64,000 nt of DNA, taken from NCBI RefSeq assembly GCF_014207535.1, contig NZ_JACHGK010000021.1:1-64000 (forward strand), in the 5' to 3' direction. The DNA comes from Bacillus benzoevorans. Lineage in GTDB: Bacteria; Bacillota; Bacilli; Bacillales; Cytobacillaceae. This document shows positions 43,886 to 53,133 of the stretch, in pieces. Both the position numbers and the translations under genes were made by a program. Under the pieces are notes generated by a model that did no database searches, was not told where the DNA came from, and was given only the letters and a program-made list of their open reading frames with translations. Position 1 is the stretch's first letter. Each line of letters opens with the position of its first letter.

Positions 43886-46800
43886 TTATCTAATAATAAA
43901 CTGTGTCTGACTGTGGCCTTCTTTTGTCTTTTTGACTTCTAAAATGGCCGGTATGGCATTTTTGAGCTCCTGTACGTGGGAAATGACCCCAATCATCCGC
44001 CCTGATTGCTGCAGATCAATGAGTGTATCGATCGCTTTTGTTAATGACTCATCGTCTAATGAACCGAATCCTTCATCGATAAACATCGTATCAATGGAGA
44101 CACCGCCTTGGAAGCTTTGAATCACATCGGCCATCCCTAAAGCAAGACACAAGGAGGCATTGAATTTTTCCCCGCCGGATAATGTTTTCACATCGCGGGT
44201 TTGTCCTGTATAGGCATCATATACATCCAGGCCTAATCCGCTTTGCTTCCCTCTCGCTTCCTGACGTTCGCTGCGCATCAGGACAAACTGGCCGTTCGAC
44301 AGGCTCTTCAGCCGTTCATTGGCAGCAACGATAATCTGCTCAAGAAATTCGATTTGTAAATAACGTTCAAAAGAGACTTTGCTGTTGTTCTGACCCCTGA
44401 CTACATCATATAGGTCGGTGACGACATTAAGACGTTGTTCTAAATGTGACGCCGCTTCATCAGACTCGGAAATTTTATCTTTTAATTTTATGATGTTTTC
44501 AAGATACTGCTCCGACTTTCTCAGTATTTCCTGAGCGTTCTCATAGGCCGATTTCAACTGTTCAAGCTCAGATTTTAACCCTGGCATATCGGCTTTCGTT
44601 TTGCCTGATAAGGTTGCTTGCAGATCCTTTATTTGCATCGTTAGTGCTGCAATTGTATTGTGATAGGAATCGATTTCTTGTTTTAAGCTTGTCCGCTGTT
44701 CTTCTGTCATTTTGGCAATGCGGTAACTAGCTTCATCTTCAAATTGATCCAGATGCAGCGCTTCTATAAATTGCTGTTCTGCTTTTTCTTTTTTCGCGCT
44801 GCTTTCTTTCAACTGTAATTGTGCATTAGCTAAGTTTGTTTTTGCTTTTGTTTCGTTTTCTTTTGCGCTTTGCAGCATTTTTTGCGCCGCTTCCCATGCC
44901 TGTTCCAATTTTGTTATGCGTGCCTGCGTTTCACAAATTTTCCCCTCTAAGGCAGGTAAATTCCGTAATTCCTCAGGTGTCCGGCTAAGCTGTTCCTGAT
45001 AGACGGCTTTATTCGATTCAAATGCCGTATTTCGTTCTTGATACGCTTTTGCAGCTGTTTCAAAAGCTGCCTCGAATTTAACCAGTCCCTCTTCCTTCTG
45101 CTCAAGTTCCCTCTTTAATTTGCCAAGTTGTTCTTTTTCCTTTAATAAAAGCTCAACCTCTTTATTTACCCTTTTCCCCTCATCAACAAGCTGTGTATAA
45201 GCCGTTTCCGCTGCGGTCAGCGGCACACTGAGCCCCAGCACTTCGCCTGCCTTTATTTTCAACTGTTCCTGATTGCTATTCGCTTTTGCCGCGATATCCC
45301 GATAGGTGCTGTCCTTTTGATTAAATTCACTTTTGACCATTTCCAGTTCTTCTTTTGTCGGGACAGAATTCTGCCCCAGAGCTTTTTCAGGATGTTCGAT
45401 ACTGCCGCAGACGGGACATGGTTTACCGTCATGCAAGTGAGCCGCAAGAATGCTTGCCTGCCCGCTTATCCACGCAGCCTCAAGCGCTTTATATTGTTGT
45501 TCCATAATGTGAAATTCATTGTATTTCTGCTGTACTTCCTTATCGAGCTTAGCTTGACTCTGGTGTAATTTCAAATAGTCCTGCAGCACTCGGGCTTTCT
45601 CCCGCATTTCATGTAAATTCAGCTGTTTTTCCGGCAGTGTGTCTACTTTTTGTTCGATTGTCTTAATTTCCTGCCCGAGCTGCGTTTTTACTTGTTTTTC
45701 TTCCTGGATGTTCTTTTGCAGTTCTTCCTGATCCTTTGCCAGTTTTTGCACCTGTTTATATTCCGATGCCAACTCCTGCTTTTTACGGTCAATTTCCTTT
45801 ACAGTTGGCAGCAGTTCCTGATAACGCACAAGCGTTTTGCTTATTTCTTCACGTTCGTCTTTTTTGTTTTCCTCTTGTTGAAAATTTTTCTCCGCTTTTT
45901 GCAGCAATTCCACCGCACTGTTGTATTCAGTTTCTGTTTTTCCTACTCTAGACTGCTTTTCTTTTTCATCATTGCGCCATTCAATAACCTGAGTTTCAAA
46001 AGATTCCATTTTGCTGGCTCTCTCGGACTTTTCCAGCTTCTGTTCTTTATCTTTAAAAGTAAGACCCTGCTTCGATAATTCCTGCAGCTGTTTTTCTTTT
46101 GCTTCGAGCTTCAAAAATTCCCCATTAAGACTCTCCGCTTTGTGGAATTCTTCTAGCTTTATATTGTATGCTGCTCCTCGAGCTTCTGCTTCTTTTTTAT
46201 GCTCAAGTATCGCATAACCGTAATAAAGTGATTCCTCTTCCATCCCTGTTAAGACTTGATGCGTATTATAGTGTTCCAGAGCAAGGGTCTCGAACAGCCT
46301 TGAACCCTCCCTGTTCGGAATTGTGGCATGAATATCCGCCATATAGCGGTCCCGCATCTGCTTTTCTCTTTTGTATTCTTCATCAGCTATTAGTTTTTTT
46401 TCCTTAAGACGTTGGCTGATCCAAGTATAGCGTTCTGTTTTGAAAATTTTTCGCAGCAGATCTTCTTTATTCTCTGTTTGCGAGGTTAGCAGCTTGCGAA
46501 ACTCTCCTTGCGGAAGCATGACAATTTGGCTGAATTGGTCTTTTGTTAAACCAAGCAGCTCTTCTATCTTTTGATTAATGTCAGATACCCTCTGCCGATC
46601 GACACAAGGTATTTCCTGATCGTTTACTTTTTCGAAAAATTCATATTGTTCCCCAGTCGCCGTTTTATTCCCTTTTTTCACATGCGGCAGCTGCCTTTTT
46701 ATCCGGTAGTAACGGCCGCGCAGTTCAAACTCCAGTTCAACGGATGTATGGACATCATCATCGGCAAAGTCACTGCGCATACCCTTCACATCGCTGCGGT

Positions 46801-46978
46801 CTTCGCCGCTTGCAGAACCATAAAGGGCGAAACAAATCGCATCGAAAATGGTGGTTTTTCCGGCACCTGTATTGCCTGAGATGACAAATAGGCGATTCCC
46901 TTTTAGCTCGGAAAAATCAATTACTTCACTATGTTTATACGGACCAAAAGCCGTCAACGATATTTTTAATGGTCTCAT
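43886..46978 (-). CDS. sbcC: Exonuclease subunit SbcC (Rad50-like)
   Basis: A 1030-aa SMC-like ATPase. The N-terminal Walker A is in VISGNTGAGKTTIFDAI, two long coiled-coil arms surround a zinc hook (GKPCPVCGSIEHP) near the middle, and the C-terminus has the signature TLSGGEKFNASLCLALG and Walker B MFIDEGFGSLDD. With SbcD it cuts hairpins and blocked DNA ends. It follows sbcD by 15 bases. Confidence 0.96.
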   Translation of the reverse strand: MRPLKISLTAFGPYKHSEVIDFSELKGNRLFVISGNTGAGKTTIFDAICFALYGSASGEDRSDVKGMRSDFADDDVHTSVELEFELRGRYYRIKRQLPHVKKGNKTATGEQYEFFEKVNDQEIPCVDRQRVSDINQKIEELLGLTKDQFSQIVMLPQGEFRKLLTSQTENKEDLLRKIFKTERYTWISQRLKEKKLIADEEYKREKQMRDRYMADIHATIPNREGSRLFETLALEHYNTHQVLTGMEEESLYYGYAILEHKKEAEARGAAYNIKLEEFHKAESLNGEFLKLEAKEKQLQELSKQGLTFKDKEQKLEKSERASKMESFETQVIEWRNDEKEKQSRVGKTETEYNSAVELLQKAEKNFQQEENKKDEREEISKTLVRYQELLPTVKEIDRKKQELASEYKQVQKLAKDQEELQKNIQEEKQVKTQLGQEIKTIEQKVDTLPEKQLNLHEMREKARVLQDYLKLHQSQAKLDKEVQQKYNEFHIMEQQYKALEAAWISGQASILAAHLHDGKPCPVCGSIEHPEKALGQNSVPTKEELEMVKSEFNQKDSTYRDIAAKANSNQEQLKIKAGEVLGLSVPLTAAETAYTQLVDEGKRVNKEVELLLKEKEQLGKLKRELEQKEEGLVKFEAAFETAAKAYQERNTAFESNKAVYQEQLSRTPEELRNLPALEGKICETQARITKLEQAWEAAQKMLQSAKENETKAKTNLANAQLQLKESSAKKEKAEQQFIEALHLDQFEDEASYRIAKMTEEQRTSLKQEIDSYHNTIAALTMQIKDLQATLSGKTKADMPGLKSELEQLKSAYENAQEILRKSEQYLENIIKLKDKISESDEAASHLEQRLNVVTDLYDVVRGQNNSKVSFERYLQIEFLEQIIVAANERLKSLSNGQFVLMRSERQEARGKQSGLGLDVYDAYTGQTRDVKTLSGGEKFNASLCLALGMADVIQSFQGGVSIDTMFIDEGFGSLDDESLTKAIDTLIDLQQSGRMIGVISHVQELKNAIPAILEVKKTKEGHSQTQFIIR

Positions 46979-46993
46979 CCTTCTGCTCCTTTC

Positions 46994-48196
46994 TTATAGC
47001 AGTTCCTTTGCAGCCGCAACTTCTTTAGACGTTTGTTTGAACTCTTTATGCTCCCCCTGAAGCAGTTCGTGAAGAACCTCGGTAAAAATCGCTTCCGTTT
47101 CCTCGGATACCGCTTCATTTTTGACTTCCTGGTAAAAAGCCCTGAATAGTGACAAGTCATCCATTTTATGGCGTGCCACCCGCTCACCGTTCGCTGACTC
47201 ACTCGCTGTTGCAAGGACAATGTTTCGTTCCACATGCATCGCATTCGGGTAGACAGAGCGTACTTTCTCCATCGGAGACAGAACTGGGGTTTCATCTAAC
47301 AGACGTACAAATACATAGTCTTCATTAATGGAATGCTTTAATAAATCATCGATTTTTGCTGCAACTGTTCTCATGTCCCTAATGGGTGTCAAAAGCCTTT
47401 TCTCAACGGTCATGGCACCTTGTCCGTCCAATTCCACGATGTAATAGCCCTTCTTGTGTTTTTCCTCTGAAATGGAATATTTAAGCGGCGACCCGGCATA
47501 GCGTATTTTTTCATCATGGACAAAATGAGCCTGATGCAAATGGCCAAGTGCCGTATAATGAAATGGTGCAAAAAGATTCGCATCCACCTGCTCAGTACCG
47601 CCAATCGCAAGCGGCCGTTCGGAATCACTTGAATTCTCCTGCCGCTCGCCATGCGGAGTGACAAAGGCATGTCCAACCAAAACATGACGGGCATTTTGAT
47701 CCAAATTTGCAGCAATGTGTTCGGTTATCTTTTTCATCGCATCATTGTGGGTACGAACTTCCTCATCCTCAAATTCGTGGCGTACGACACTGGGGTCGGA
47801 ATATGGAACGAGGTGAAAGTGAACTTCTCCATGTTCATCATTCAGCACGATTGGTTCCAGTTCTTTGGATATCTTTCCAATGATATGACAGCCGTTCGAT
47901 TTCATGATATTGCTGCCAAAATCAAGCCGGCTGGGGCTGTCATGATTGCCGGCTATCGCTAATACCGGTGTTTTCAGTTTCAGGACAATGGTTTCAAGCA
48001 CTTCATTTAATAAATTGACGGCTTCAGTCGGCGGTACCGCACGATCATATAAATCACCGGCAATAATCACGGCATCAGGCTTTTCCGCTTCAATATCGTT
48101 AATAAACTGCTGCATACAATAGCGCTGATCAGCGGTCATATAAACACCCTGAACCAGTTTTCCAAAATGCCAGTCAGATGTATGGAAAAATTTCAT
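46994..48196 (-). CDS. sbcD: Exonuclease subunit SbcD (Mre11-like)
   Basis: A 400-aa metallophosphoesterase nuclease. The metal motifs are HTSDWHFGK, IAGDLYD, IAGNHDSPSRL and GHLHQAH. First gene of sbcDC. A weak LexA-like GAAC-N4-ATTC lies about 190 bases upstream (48387-48399) with one mismatch, so SOS control is only a possibility. Confidence 0.96.
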   Translation of the reverse strand: MKFFHTSDWHFGKLVQGVYMTADQRYCMQQFINDIEAEKPDAVIIAGDLYDRAVPPTEAVNLLNEVLETIVLKLKTPVLAIAGNHDSPSRLDFGSNIMKSNGCHIIGKISKELEPIVLNDEHGEVHFHLVPYSDPSVVRHEFEDEEVRTHNDAMKKITEHIAANLDQNARHVLVGHAFVTPHGERQENSSDSERPLAIGGTEQVDANLFAPFHYTALGHLHQAHFVHDEKIRYAGSPLKYSISEEKHKKGYYIVELDGQGAMTVEKRLLTPIRDMRTVAAKIDDLLKHSINEDYVFVRLLDETPVLSPMEKVRSVYPNAMHVERNIVLATASESANGERVARHKMDDLSLFRAFYQEVKNEAVSEETEAIFTEVLHELLQGEHKEFKQTSKEVAAAKELL

Positions 48197-48469
48197 TCCG
48201 CTTCTCCCCTTTTTTATGATTATTTCTCTCGTTCATTTGCAATGGTTTATTTGTAAACAAGGCTTGTCCTAGATTGTTTGGAGGATGGTTTAGGTGAATC
48301 CCAAAGATGGAAAAATCGTTAAATTTTAGTGAATAGCAATAAATACATTTCCATGTAATAAGAATATCATGAAAATGCACTTTTGCGAACGAATATTCTG
48401 CTATAATTATTTTCCATGGAGGAAGATACCTGATACGAGCGAAGACTATATGTGAATTGATGAGCAAAA
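48197..48469. other. Intergenic region upstream of sbcD
   Basis: About 270 bases; contains the weak LexA-like site noted for sbcD and otherwise nothing recognised. Confidence 0.4.
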
Positions 48470-48500
48470 AGAGGATGAACACAAGGTTTCATCCTCTAAT
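48467..48500 (-). terminator. Terminator of paralogue B
   Basis: AGAGGATGAA / TTCATCCTCT followed by TTTTT on the minus strand. Confidence 0.8.
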
Positions 48501-48524
48501 GAAAAGGTATTACAAAATTTGTAT

Positions 48525-48779
48525 CTAAATCATCACTGGTTCTCGTGCTTCAACTGCTTCTAATTGCAGAACTACTGTATAAACTTCAGTATCCCCTTCG
48601 TGATGGCTGTAATGCGTGATATATTCCGCTTTATTCAATCTCAGTTCCTGATCAAATAGATAACATTCATGACCTTTTTCAACATAGTCTATTAAACTCA
48701 AAGCGGGTTCAGCTGTCTCAAATGTCTTTTCTCGAAGCATTTCATGGGTCATAGCATCATAAACTTGTAGTTTATACAA
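48525..48779 (-). CDS. Unknown 84-aa protein, paralogue B
   Basis: TTG 48779 is eight bases after GGAGGTG, giving 84 residues. It shares YKLQVY, T-x-E-x-LREKT, EKG-ECYLFD, and the ending strand pattern with the protein at 31769-32023. The identical start arrangement supports TTG in both. It is the unit just downstream of the pspA-ydjGHI operon on the same strand, but separated by a terminator. Function unknown. Confidence 0.75.
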   Translation of the reverse strand: MYKLQVYDAMTHEMLREKTFETAEPALSLIDYVEKGHECYLFDQELRLNKAEYITHYSHHEGDTEVYTVVLQLEAVEAREPVMI

Positions 48780-48997
48780 ATAAAACACCTCCCTAATATC
48801 TTCATCTAAATCATATACCTAATTTAGCAACTATTGTTAAAAGAAGTTTGAACATTTGTAGAATCTTTAGGAAGGTGGAGAAGGATAGGGAAAGGTTTTC
48901 GATTACGTAGCTGGGTGCGGTGCTTTTTGCCATTGTTACCGGGCTTGTCGATAAGAGATAAGGACGAGGAACCGTCATTATTAGATCAGGTTCAATG

Positions 48998-49034
48998 TAA
49001 AAAGCCACTGCACATAGATCTTTGCAGTGGCTCA
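48998..49034 (-). terminator. Terminator of the pspA operon
   Basis: AGCCACTGCA / TGCAGTGGCT followed by TTTTT on the minus strand. Confidence 0.9.
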
Positions 49035-49052
49035 ACATTGACTTCCATATTC

Positions 49053-50039
49053 TTAAATGAGTTTCTGCCCGCAGTTCGAGCAGAAATTTCCTTCTCCTGT
49101 TTTTGTCCCGCAATTCGGGCAGAAGTTTGCTCTCTTCTGCTCTCCTTCCTTCGGCTGTGGTTGAGTCTGTGCTTTTTCTCCATTACCGGAAGACTGTTTC
49201 ATTTTATCCATCATTTGATTCGCTATGTTCATCCCCATCATCATGCCCGCCATGTCTGACGCTGCCCCGCCACCATTCATCTTTCCAGAGGCCATCGCAT
49301 TCGTCAAAGAAATCTGCTGATATCGATCTACATTGCCGACCATGCCATGGGAAGCATTTTTGGTAATCATATCTTGGATCTCTTTTGGATAATTGAAGCT
49401 CATGATATGAAAACCGGTGATTGTCATCCCGCTTTCCATTAACTGCATGTCTAAATCCTCTTGAATCCCTTTCGCAATTTCGAAAGAGTTCGCCTGCAGA
49501 TTGAACATATCCTTTCCTTCCTGTGAAATCCATTTCATCAGCAGCCCATCAAGAACAGAGGTGATGCGTATTTTGATATCCTCTACAACATACTGGTCTC
49601 TGACGCCGGCAATTTTATCAATCAAGGCTACATAATCATGTACTTTAAAAGTAAAGGTTCCGTTAGCCCGAATCGGCATACCCCCGGGAAGTCCAGGTGC
49701 CGGGATATTGATCGCGTTTTTTGTTCCCCATTTCACGACAAAATCCTTCGTGTTCACGAACAGCACTTCCACCCGCATCCCGCTGTTAAAGCCAAACTTA
49801 AATCCTTTTAAGGTCGATAAGAAGGGAATAATTTGCGATTCGATATCGTATTCACCCTCATCATGAAAAACACCTTCAATTTTTCCGTTGTTTAAAAAAA
49901 TCGCATCCTGTCCGGGACGGATGATTAATTTGCTCCCCTTTTTGATTTCATTATTCTTCCATTTATAAAAAATCATATCATCTCTAAATTCCTGCCACTC
50001 TACAACGTTGGCAAATTGGTTACGAAAAAAAGACATCAT
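49053..50039 (-). CDS. YdjI-like SPFH protein with C-terminal zinc ribbons
   Basis: A 328-aa protein. The first ~240 residues are an SPFH/virion-core-like domain (FFRNQFANVVEWQEF, IIRPGQDAIFLNNGKIEG, DLDMQLMESGMTITGFHIMSF). A Gly/Met/Gln-rich linker and a double CxxC zinc ribbon (FCPNCGTKTGEGNFCSNCGQ) end the protein. In B. subtilis YdjI works with YdjG/YdjH to bring PspA to the membrane. Last gene of the operon, 37 bases after the previous one. Confidence 0.92.
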   Translation of the reverse strand: MMSFFRNQFANVVEWQEFRDDMIFYKWKNNEIKKGSKLIIRPGQDAIFLNNGKIEGVFHDEGEYDIESQIIPFLSTLKGFKFGFNSGMRVEVLFVNTKDFVVKWGTKNAINIPAPGLPGGMPIRANGTFTFKVHDYVALIDKIAGVRDQYVVEDIKIRITSVLDGLLMKWISQEGKDMFNLQANSFEIAKGIQEDLDMQLMESGMTITGFHIMSFNYPKEIQDMITKNASHGMVGNVDRYQQISLTNAMASGKMNGGGAASDMAGMMMGMNIANQMMDKMKQSSGNGEKAQTQPQPKEGEQKRANFCPNCGTKTGEGNFCSNCGQKLI

Positions 50040-50076
50040 CTCTTAAATACTCCCTTCACTGTATACATATGCATGG

Positions 50077-50880
50077 TTAAAACTTCCCGCCGCTCCCGCT
50101 GTAGGAGTGACCTCCGCCAGTAGTTCCTCCTCCACCGCCTCCTCCGCCTCCATTAGAAGGATTAGATGGTTTTTTCACTCTAGTCACGGTTTCCCTGACA
50201 AACTGGTCGTATTCACTAATAACAGCGGATTGCTTTTTATCGATATAGGTACTTCCGTTTACGGTCACTCTGCCTCCGGAGCGGTAGGCCATAAGTGCCA
50301 CGATGACACCGGCAAGGGTAATCGATAACACCAGCTGAAACCACCATTTAAAAAAGATGTTCTCTGGATTGACACCTGGCTCGTATCCCATATAATCATA
50401 AGCAGTCTCGATAAAGGAAGAAAATGCTTTGTCATACGCTCCCTCTGATAAATCCGGGGTTATTTGATTGCGAATCATTTCTAAGCGGACGCTGTCCAAA
50501 TACTGCTCTGCTTTTTTAAATCCGGCGAGATACACATCTCTTCCCTGCATATCCATGATGAGCAGCGCAGTATTGCCATGCGGCTGATCATACCCTAAAG
50601 CCTGTTCGTCGTAAAAATCCTCCATATATTGAACAATCGTCTTTCCTTCTGTGCCATTTAAGGTAATAATGACGAAGGCTGTATTTCTTTCCTTGCTGAG
50701 TTCACTTGACAGCAGTTCTAATTGTGTTGTCTCCTCTTTTGTCAGCAGTTGGGCATTATCATAAATAAACTGCTTTTGATTCATTGATTCTGCCTGCGTG
50801 AGAACACTCCAAGGCAGCAGTGCCAGCAGGAGAAAGGGCAAAAGAATAAAAAGACTTCGTTTGATCATCCTGGTTCCCAT
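50077..50880 (-). CDS. YdjH-like TPM-domain membrane protein
   Basis: 267 aa from ATG 50880, which overlaps the preceding TGA (TGATG); a further upstream frame is not needed. A signal sequence (MIKRSLFILLPFLLLALLPWS), an extracellular TPM domain (FIYDNAQLLTKEETTQLELLS ... GNTALLIMDMQGRDVYLAGF), one membrane segment (about 190-210) and a Gly-rich tail (nine G in a row, then HSYSGSGGKF) match the YdjH/YgcG layout. Part of the envelope-stress operon. Confidence 0.9.
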   Translation of the reverse strand: MGTRMIKRSLFILLPFLLLALLPWSVLTQAESMNQKQFIYDNAQLLTKEETTQLELLSSELSKERNTAFVIITLNGTEGKTIVQYMEDFYDEQALGYDQPHGNTALLIMDMQGRDVYLAGFKKAEQYLDSVRLEMIRNQITPDLSEGAYDKAFSSFIETAYDYMGYEPGVNPENIFFKWWFQLVLSITLAGVIVALMAYRSGGRVTVNGSTYIDKKQSAVISEYDQFVRETVTRVKKPSNPSNGGGGGGGGGTTGGGHSYSGSGGKF

Positions 50881-51908
50881 CACCAAAATCCCCCTCCCAT
50901 CATAAAGGAGACTCCTTTTAAAACAAGCAGGGAGCCGGCAGCAAGACATGAAAACCAAGTGATCACCTTACCCGTGCTAATTGGCGGTTTTCCGACTACT
51001 TTTCCGGTCTGTCCATTCATGGCAAAAATATGCTCAGATTGATTGTAATCATAGCTGACCATCCATACAGGCAGTAAAACATAGTCGTTCTTCACATTCC
51101 TTGTATCAATATTTTTATGATGATAATGAACAGAATGATAGCCAGATAATGTGGAAGAAATGTAGGACTCAATATATTCGCTTATTTTCTCCTTCGCCCT
51201 AGGCAGAAGGTCATCACCTGTATAATTATATTTCTCCGCCATGTATCCGGCTAAATACGGCGTTTTAAAATCTTTTAGCTGCTCGTATGGATAAGGTTCC
51301 AATTTATCCATTAACTCATCATTCATTTTTTCTGATGCATCTACCGGGATTTTCACATAATTTAGGTCAATGTCGCGGAAAGCTTCATAATATTTCGTTT
51401 CTGTATAAATATACTCACCGCTCGTGTAGGTTCTAACCTTGGTACATTCTGCATTAACCTGCACTTTGCTGTTTAAATCAAATAACCAAAATGGGACATA
51501 CATTCCGGTTATACTTTTGATGCGATCGGCATTCATAAAGCCTTTCGGAGTAAGAAGGCCTTTGCGGCACCATTTTTTAAAAGCCTTTATCGCCTCTTCC
51601 TTACTGATGGTAAAAGGAATGACCTTGGCAGGGGCAAGCTGACCGGACAAGCGATCGGCAATGACCACACCTGCACCGCAAAAGCTGCAGCTTGTCGCCG
51701 TTGTCTCTGCCAACGTCAGTAAAACAGCGCCACAGTTCTCACAATGATACTCTTTTGTCTCATCTTCTGAAAATGCTGCAGTCACCAGCTCTTCAGGAAA
51801 ATTTTCTATATTCTCGTGACTACCACAGCTTTGACAGGATAGATCACCTGAGGCGGGGTCAAAATTCATATCACTCCCGCAGCCGGGGCATTTATAATGA
51901 AGAATCAT
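50880..51908 (-). CDS. YdjG-like zinc-ribbon membrane protein
   Basis: A 342-aa protein with several N-terminal zinc ribbons (YKCPGCGSDMNFD... LSCQSCGS; YHCENCGAV... SCSFCGAG), a central TFIIB-zinc-finger-associated domain and a membrane segment at the C-terminus (VITWFSCLAAGSLLVLKGV). It corresponds to YdjG, which with YdjH is required for PspA recruitment in B. subtilis. GAGGAG precedes the ATG. Confidence 0.9.
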   Translation of the reverse strand: MILHYKCPGCGSDMNFDPASGDLSCQSCGSHENIENFPEELVTAAFSEDETKEYHCENCGAVLLTLAETTATSCSFCGAGVVIADRLSGQLAPAKVIPFTISKEEAIKAFKKWCRKGLLTPKGFMNADRIKSITGMYVPFWLFDLNSKVQVNAECTKVRTYTSGEYIYTETKYYEAFRDIDLNYVKIPVDASEKMNDELMDKLEPYPYEQLKDFKTPYLAGYMAEKYNYTGDDLLPRAKEKISEYIESYISSTLSGYHSVHYHHKNIDTRNVKNDYVLLPVWMVSYDYNQSEHIFAMNGQTGKVVGKPPISTGKVITWFSCLAAGSLLVLKGVSFMMGGGFW

Positions 51909-51958
51909 GTTCTAATCTCCTCTTTTAGATCATGGATATGATTTTATGCAGGAAAGCA

Positions 51959-51990
51959 GGTATTTCTAAACAATAAACTCCAGAAATACC
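51959..51990 (-). promoter_or_regulatory. Intercistronic hairpin between pspA and ydjG
   Basis: GGTATTTCT / AGAAATACC, 14-base loop, no T-run. In the 94-base gap it could reduce readthrough or protect the pspA mRNA end, giving more PspA than YdjG. Confidence 0.45.
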
Positions 51991-52002
51991 GCCTTCTACT
52001 CG

Positions 52003-52671
52003 TTACTCTTTATTCCTCATTTTTTCTTTTAATGCCTTAAGTTCATCATCAACAGAACTAGATGGTTCATCATATTTAGCAGCTAGATCATCTATGTCAT
52101 CCTTTGGTTCAGCATTTAATTCCGCCATGGCATTCGCCTCATCCAATGCCCGGTTCACCTTATCTTCCATTCGTTCAAATGCCGACAAAGATTGATCAGG
52201 TGTTCCCAGCTTATTTATACGCTGCTGCGTCTTTGCTACGGACCATTTGGCTTTCAGCATCGTTCGGCGTGATTCCAATTCCCCAATGTCCCCCACTAAT
52301 TTGTCATGTATTTGCTTCATTTGCTGAGAATTGGTTGAGGCCAATTGATAAGCTGACTGTAACTCTGACAATTTTTCGCTTAAAGAAACTTTTCGCTCAA
52401 GAAATTTCCTTGCGTCTCCTTCATTCCCAGCTTCCAATGCCTTTCCTGCATAGCGCTCCATTTTCTCTATTTCTTCCTGACATTCATTTACTGCCCGTTT
52501 TGCCCGTTGTTCCTCAGCCATGACGGCCGCGGTTTCCGATTTTACTTTCCCCAAATCGCTGTTCAAGTTTCTCAAGTACTGATCAATCATTTTCTCTGGA
52601 TTTTCCGCCTTATCCAATAAAGCATTGATATTACTGGCCATAATATCTTTAAATCTTGTCAGAATACTCAT
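52003..52671 (-). CDS. pspA: Phage-shock protein A homologue (PspA/YdjF)
   Basis: A 222-aa almost wholly helical protein of the PspA/IM30/ESCRT-III superfamily (MSILTRFKDIMASNINALLDKAENPEKMIDQYLRNL at the start). It forms membrane-bound assemblies that protect a damaged membrane. First gene of the operon; a sigma-W-like -35 and a dyad lie upstream. GGGGGTTCGATG precedes the ATG. Confidence 0.95.
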   Translation of the reverse strand: MSILTRFKDIMASNINALLDKAENPEKMIDQYLRNLNSDLGKVKSETAAVMAEEQRAKRAVNECQEEIEKMERYAGKALEAGNEGDARKFLERKVSLSEKLSELQSAYQLASTNSQQMKQIHDKLVGDIGELESRRTMLKAKWSVAKTQQRINKLGTPDQSLSAFERMEDKVNRALDEANAMAELNAEPKDDIDDLAAKYDEPSSSVDDELKALKEKMRNKE

Positions 52672-52760
52672 TCACATCGAACCCCCTATTTTTCAACTAA
52701 TAAGCAAATCCTTTTAAAAGACAATCATTCTTTTATCCTTGACATTAAACAAAATAGGAT

Positions 52761-52797
52761 ACAGTAAATATACTGTTTATCCTTAAGAAAGGTTTCA
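52761..52797 (-). promoter_or_regulatory. Sigma-W-like promoter and dyad upstream of pspA
   Basis: TGAAAC (52797-52792) matches the sigma-W -35 box; 16 bases later comes CAGTAT, an imperfect version of the CGTA -10. ACAGTA-AATA-TACTGT (52761-52776) is a perfect dyad overlapping that -10. B. subtilis ydjF is a sigma-W target, which supports the call. Confidence 0.45.
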
Positions 52798-53133
52798 TTA
52801 TTTTTTTCTTGATGCGTTAGAAGGAGCTGTTAGGGAAGCTCGGAATGTTTCCCTCTCTGCATTCTTCTCAAGGGGTCTCATTTCCTTAGATCATAACGGG
52901 CATGTAATGTTGTTTTTCTGGAATAAAAGGGGCGATTTATCCTTACTTTCTATATGTGTAATTAGCACACAATGCTATTTGTGATTGAAAATGGACGGCA
53001 AATATTTGAAGTGTACCTGTCATTTAAGTGGATGAGCGGCATAGGATCCAATTGGATGATTACGAAAAGGATATTTCGAATTATTCTATTTATTGAAACT
53101 ATATGTAATTGAATTCCTAAAAGGAGTGTAATC
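52798..53133. other. Intergenic region between pspA and the dehydrogenase
   Basis: About 335 bases holding both divergent promoters; no gene, repeat or riboswitch recognised. Confidence 0.4.
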
